A program made the position numbers and the translations under genes. From Echinarachnius parma (taxonomy: Eukaryota; Echinodermata; Echinoidea; Clypeasteroida; Echinarachniidae), in the NCBI GenBank assembly GCA_037951105.1, contig JBAMJV010000883.1, positions 125,913 through 189,912 on the forward strand: a stretch of DNA of 64,000 nt, written 5' to 3'. The notes beneath the pieces were generated by a model that was not told where the DNA came from, did not search any database, and was given only the letters and a program-made list of their open reading frames with translations. Below, in pieces: positions 58,800 to 64,000 of this stretch (its first letter is position 1; every line of letters begins with the position of its first letter).

Positions 58800-61700
58800 T
58801 CTAAATTCCTACGTTTCGAGGATTCAAACTCGCGTAATTTTTAATTAAATGTCCCAAATTACTCACGTATTTGAGTTGACAGTAGTCTGGCCGATCGTTT
58901 GGGAATTCTCGTGTTTCGAGGCACCGTTCTTGTGATACAGTCAAGCTAATTGCTGAGCATTATAATGTTAAAGCTAATGTGGAGTGCTTGTATATTACGA
59001 ATAAGAATTTCATTAAGAGATCGAGAACATTATTATGTACTCGGAATTCACTATGTTACCATGAACGAAATAGTAAATGAAATCCTATTAAATCATAGTT
59101 AAATCACTACATTATACAGAAGAGCATTAAACTATTAAACTATTAAACAAGAATAAATAATAAAATAAGAAAGGCATAAATGTCACACTAAGCGCACACA
59201 GATGTGCGTACATGGGACAATGAGAATATCAGATACTCTTTGAAGCTGACCGCCGTCAACAAAATTACCATAATATTTTAAATCAAATTTTTATAAATCG
59301 TGGGCGATTGGAGGCTATTAGAAGCCAACATTTAAAATACTTTCACGTGGTATTTAACAAAAACAGAAGCGCTTGCGAAAGTTGTTCTCATAATGTTCCA
59401 ATACTCAAGGATCTCTTTAAAAACGGTTCAGCCAATTGTGAAATGCTGTTGGGAGAAATTAAAACAACTACGAAGACCGATTATTCGATTACCCACAAAC
59501 GGAGCACGCATTGCAGTATATATATTTTTTAATCGAACCGAGAATAGAACTGTTAGATAAACAATAACTGCTTGGATTTTGAATTAAACATGTAGCTAAC
59601 CGATTCTTAGAAAAACCAGAAACACAGAACGCAATTTCATTTGATACTATTATTTTATTGAACATAGTGCGTGCATTTGTTATAACACAAACAGTTACTG
59701 GAAGCATTTTGAATTTATAATGGATTATAGTATCCTGTCAAGTGACGGGTATTACTCTCAGTCGCGTGACTGCAACATTGATTGTGGAACTTGTGTATAC
59801 AGGGGAACCTAATATAAACATCCAGACGTCAACACAAAGAGCTGGTGCTAAAAAGTTCCTACATAGAATAATTTATTCCAATCATAATTTTTGAAGACGG
59901 AAAACCGACGTTTTGTGGTTGGAATTTAATTATTTTTCGTATGTATCTATCATGTTTCTATATTCTCCAGATATATGTGCATTGCTGACGAATATGAATA
60001 CATTTTCAGTACGGTCATACCTTTTTATATGTGACATTAAATGATAGAGTAATGTAATCATACAAACGTAAGCATGCAAAATATAAAATATGAATTACCA
60101 TTAAATATTATGTGTCTGCGTTGACCTTTTTTTAAAGGTTTCTCAAAACAACTAATAACAAAATTAATAAACAAACATTAACAACAAACATTATATTGAC
60201 ATATTGAATACCTTTAATGATAACTTTTAAAATGTACCTTGATATGCGATGAGCGAAGTACATCGTTTGAAATGCATTATTTTGTATTTAATACAAACAA
60301 TTGTAGCCTTACCAATTTTCTTAACTGGAATTTGATTGCATTTGGAAGCTTAGCTCTTGATACTTATATAGGTTTCTAATATTTTCCCCCGTTGCCAAGA
60401 TAATCTTTATCATATCCTCTCGCATGGTGATACCTTTATTTACGATGTAACCATGGACAGTAACAAATTAAAAACTGCTAAAAAGGGAAATTACAATCAA
60501 ATTCTAAAAAATAACACTTAGATTGTAATTGCAATTTGTAGATCAAATAATATTTGATTTCTAGATAGATCATAACTCACGTTCCAGTGACTGATATATT
60601 TGCAATATTGTCCATTAGCCTTGATTAATTAGCTTTACTCATTACGGAGGCAGGGTTACGAAGAAATCGGGATATCGCATGGGAATAAAGCTGACCCTTA
60701 AAACAACAATATTGCTACCATGCGTGAGTCGCCGGCGCGTATATCTAACTATATGAATCATGTTAACCTAATTACTCAGTTAATTAATCACCTGTATCAT
60801 CTTCTCTTCCATATAGATCTATATAAACAATTTAAAAAGGGCTCAATTTAATGCGTATACACATGGTAGATAGTAAAGAGTTCACTTTTATTATCACAAT
60901 GTATTCATGAGTATTAATTCTCCGATAACAATCAAGATATCACTGACAAAGTTTTAATCCAGGAAATTAAGTTATACAAAAATACCTTTTTTGTAATTTT
61001 CGCAGAAGTAAATCTTGAAATACAAACAATAAAGTCACCACGAGCTATAGTTTTTGTGATTGATGAATATTCCTCGTATATAAAACGTAATCATATCGCA
61101 GGTTTTAATATATTGCTGACATTTTAGCCATTACATTTTTACCGAGCATTCTTTATTATGCTTTATGTTTACGCATTTTCCCCTACAAAAAAAACCACAA
61201 CAAACACAACAACATCATAATACGAACAAAATTGGACAGTGACACCCACCTACTCAGAAAAGGAAATAATTCTAACTAAGGAAATCCTTTCTAACTTAAA
61301 ACAAACCAAAAAATAGTAGACTTGTACAATAACATGACACTTTTTGGACGTGAATTTGTAACAGAAATGTAACGATGCCTATACCCCAAATATCTCATCT
61401 GTAGTTAAAGTGATACCTGTAAAGTGTCAGATATTGCACAAAATGACATTTGAGACTTCAATCCTATATCAATATCATTGTAAAATACAAGATTTGTGAA
61501 AGTTTGAAAGAAAACGAACACTGTTTACCTAGTGAAAAAAACGAATATTGAGTTCATATTTTATCCCCGAATACTGATGGTCTGCCATACATTTGTCGCA
61601 GTAATAATCATCCGTTTGAGATATTCGCACCCGTGTATGTTTACAGGCGTAGTACAGAATTCATGGAATTTGTGCTCGCTCGGCTCAAAGTTCAATCTCC

Positions 61701-63440
61701 GGAATGTTCCCACGCGTGCTGCATCCGAACGTGTTAAGCTAGGACAATTGTACTTTTTATCAAAAGCGTTGATCAACGTTTTTCAAATAAAAGATTTCAA
61801 TGATAATTATCTTCATACTAAAGGGACATTTGAAAAAATCAAACCCTATTTTATTCTACTTTTACCATAAGCTAAACAACACGGTAGAAGAGAAACGAGG
61901 AAGCTCCAAGTAATTTTCGTGGAGTTAGACACTTTACAGGCATGACTTTAAGAGTAAAGGATCTTTAAAAAAACAACGGAATACGCGTTCAAGACGGTTT
62001 CTACAACACCAAAAAAGGCGTCAAGTACGCCGTCAATAAAAAAAGACTAATAATGACCAAGGTCAAACTTACATCAAATCTTATTGATGGGACTAAGCCG
62101 TGACAATTGGTGACCGACATGCCATTTGAACACCGGAAGTAGCGTGTACATTCGCGCAAGGCTGAAATCATGCTGTCTTTGATACTGCAATGTATAAAAT
62201 GTCATGCGACATTATTTAAAACGATGCAAAGGCGTAGTAGCTGAGGGGCATAGCCTGGAAAAAGCCCCCGAAAAATCTTGCCCTGCTCCCTGTAAATAGG
62301 AAGAACAAGCAAATACATAATTAATACATCATAAAGAAATGCACACATTTTGGGCACGTACATGGCCCTCATATTTAAAACATCAATTATTGATCCATTG
62401 ATCATTCTAAGGTTCACATGCACTCTTTGCCCTCCCTGCATGCCGTTTGTTTCAATGGGGCACGCCCTTTGAAATCATAGATGAAGTCGTTGATGTTGTG
62501 TCGGCTGCGTGATCGTCATGATTTGACGCTTTCGGGAGCAATTTAAGAGATAGCCAGGAATATTGACCGGATATTGCGTCAAGCTCGCTCACAATTGAAT
62601 TGAACATGACGGCTCCTGTCATGTTATAACTATGAGCCCCCTCTTTTTACCCTCAGGCATGCGGTTTGACCCTGGTTTTGCCGCCAAAATCGCCCAAACA
62701 GTTTATTGCTGCTGTTGCTTGTGTTGTTAAATTGTGTCCCCTTTAATTATGTGTGCGCCTCCTCTTAATAGGAAAACTTAGAAACCTTAGGAAACCTAAG
62801 GAAACCAACCTTAAAACGGGTGTGACTATTCAACATTTGACCGGATATTGCGTCAAGCACGGTAACGGCGGAAAATGATGGGCGATCAGTGTAACCGGAA
62901 ATGAATGATGCATCTTGGGAAGACGGGGAAAGTACTTGTATTTAAATTCAGTTGTCTAGATTGTTCTTTCTGTGGTTGCATTTTCTGGATTTTTCTGGTT
63001 CTTTAAAACCGATTTTTTAAATATTCATGTCTAGTTTGCTGAATATGAATAAAAAGGATATGGTAAAGTTAAACTTAACAATGGTAAAAGTGTATTGAGG
63101 GCCATAAATGTTGTGTTCAAGCTCAATTAATTTGTTCGTAATTTACGTTGTAATACAGCACGTAACATGATATAAACTATGGTTCTGCAGAATTATTTGC
63201 AGATTAAGCTTTTCCTTTCATAAATCGAAGTTAAAATTAGAGAAAAAAATATCGGTGCGATAATGTGTCTGAAGCAGCAATACACATCTTAGTTAGATGT
63301 GGACTTACTATTTAATTAAATTGTCTCTATCTCTTTTTAGAGCGGATTATACGATTCATTCGTGCAATAATACAGAGGCATGGTTATTATTTATGTTGTA
63401 ATAGTAGATAGAACCAGAGAGTGTCGTTGCTGTGGGGTTA
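58800..63440. other. Non-coding A+T-rich DNA
   Basis: No supported exon, RNA gene or bounded repeat, except a 22-bp direct repeat at 62563-62584 and 62837-62858 (TTGACCGGATATTGCGTCAA plus GC). Open frames 61532-61870 and 62202-62441 have no visible domain or splice context. Confidence 0.4.
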
Positions 63441-63494
63441 GGGTGGGGGGGGGGGGCGGCGGCACAGGGGAAGCACAGGGATTGTGCCCCTTAA

Positions 63495-63950
63495 TATAGG
63501 TTTTCCCGGCCAATTTCATACTTTTCTCACTCAAATTCACGCGTTCTTGCTCATGGGCGAATTTGGTCATTCAATTTCACAATCCTTGCATCCAATTTTG
63601 TTTACTTGCACCCCATTTTCAATTTAAAGCAATCAAAATCACTACGCGTTCATTCAATTTCATTTTCGGACACAGAATTTTACGTTCGTACATTCAAATT
63701 CACACGGTCATCTGAACGTGTGAATTTGAATGCACGAACGTGAAAATCTGTGCCCGGAAATTAAATTGCATGCACGTATAGTGATTTTGATTGCTCTAAA
63801 TTGAAAACGGGGTGCCAGTTAACGAATTCGGATGCTAGGATTGTGAAATTGAATTACCGAATTCGCCCATGAGCAAGAAATGCGTGAATTTGAATGACCC
63901 TTGTATGAATTTGGGTGAGAAAAGTATGAAATTGTCCGGGAAAACCTATA
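63495..63950. mobile_element. Foldback element TATAGG-TTTC-CGG, copy 2
   Basis: The ends are TATAGGTTTTCCCGGCCAAT and its near inverse. The whole 456-bp element folds as two arms of about 225 bp around 63722. It has the same terminal signature and nearly the same length as 48533-48986, with TA as target and recurring CATTCAATTTC / CATTCAAATTCAC words. Confidence 0.9.
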
Positions 63951-64000
63951 GTAAACACAAACAAAATAAGCGAACAAAGTAGGAGATACCCTACTTTCCC

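Noticed and set aside
61532..61870. 112-codon open frame
   Set aside because: A+T-rich composition, no domain and no partner exons.

Overview
This is an A+T-rich stretch of animal nuclear DNA. It has spliced genes with GT-AG introns, no operons, and a dense load of small non-autonomous DNA transposons, tRNA-derived SINEs, minisatellites and long poly-G/poly-C runs. The repeat types and the divergence of the one recognisable protein suggest a marine invertebrate deuterostome (echinoderm, hemichordate or cephalochordate). That assignment is an inference from general appearance, not a measured identification.

The one gene that can be reconstructed fully is on the minus strand between 16945 (start codon) and 4347 (stop codon). 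It has ten coding exons with phase-compatible splice junctions and encodes a 586-residue protein. I identify it as POC5, the centrin-binding centriole elongation protein. The N-terminus, three tryptophan-bearing centrin-binding-repeat positions, the block around MKKAFMRGVCALN and the VKVV-type C-terminus all match what I recall of vertebrate POC5. A polyadenylation signal lies about 70 bases past the stop. Its introns hold decayed partial copies of its own exons 3, 5, 6 and 9, including one block that joins exon 5-like to exon 6-like sequence without the intron.

On the plus strand, two short exons at 29118-29262 and 37249-37393 look like twin first coding exons. Each is exactly 145 bp, encodes 48 residues with a hydrophobic signal-peptide core, ends in the shared motif NRL(F/Y)GPM, and closes with a strong donor in the same phase. 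They may be alternative first exons of one secreted or membrane protein gene whose body lies beyond 64 kb, or the first exons of two tandem paralogues. I could not find a second exon.

The rest is repeat landscape. About 13 copies or fragments of one TTAA-flanked MITE family run through the window. One carries a 30-bp minisatellite of about 25 units that expanded from its own internal sequence, and two carry other elements nested inside. Other TTAA and TA families, palindromic GGCCCGGATTC and GGGCCCCGTTGC elements, a 908-bp element with a 7-bp target duplication, and two foldback elements of nearly the same length (454 and 456 bp) are also present.

The most unusual signal is two regions, 2.05-3.2 kb and 17.5-21.3 kb, in which a 14-bp motif recurs about ten times at irregular spacing and in both orientations. 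The motifs are TCATCTCCGTCACG and GTAATTCCGTTACG. They differ but share the core TCCGT(C/T)ACG, which suggests related families of large elements with dispersed binding sites. From 34 kb to the end, apart from the second twin exon and the listed repeats, I see no supported coding sequence.
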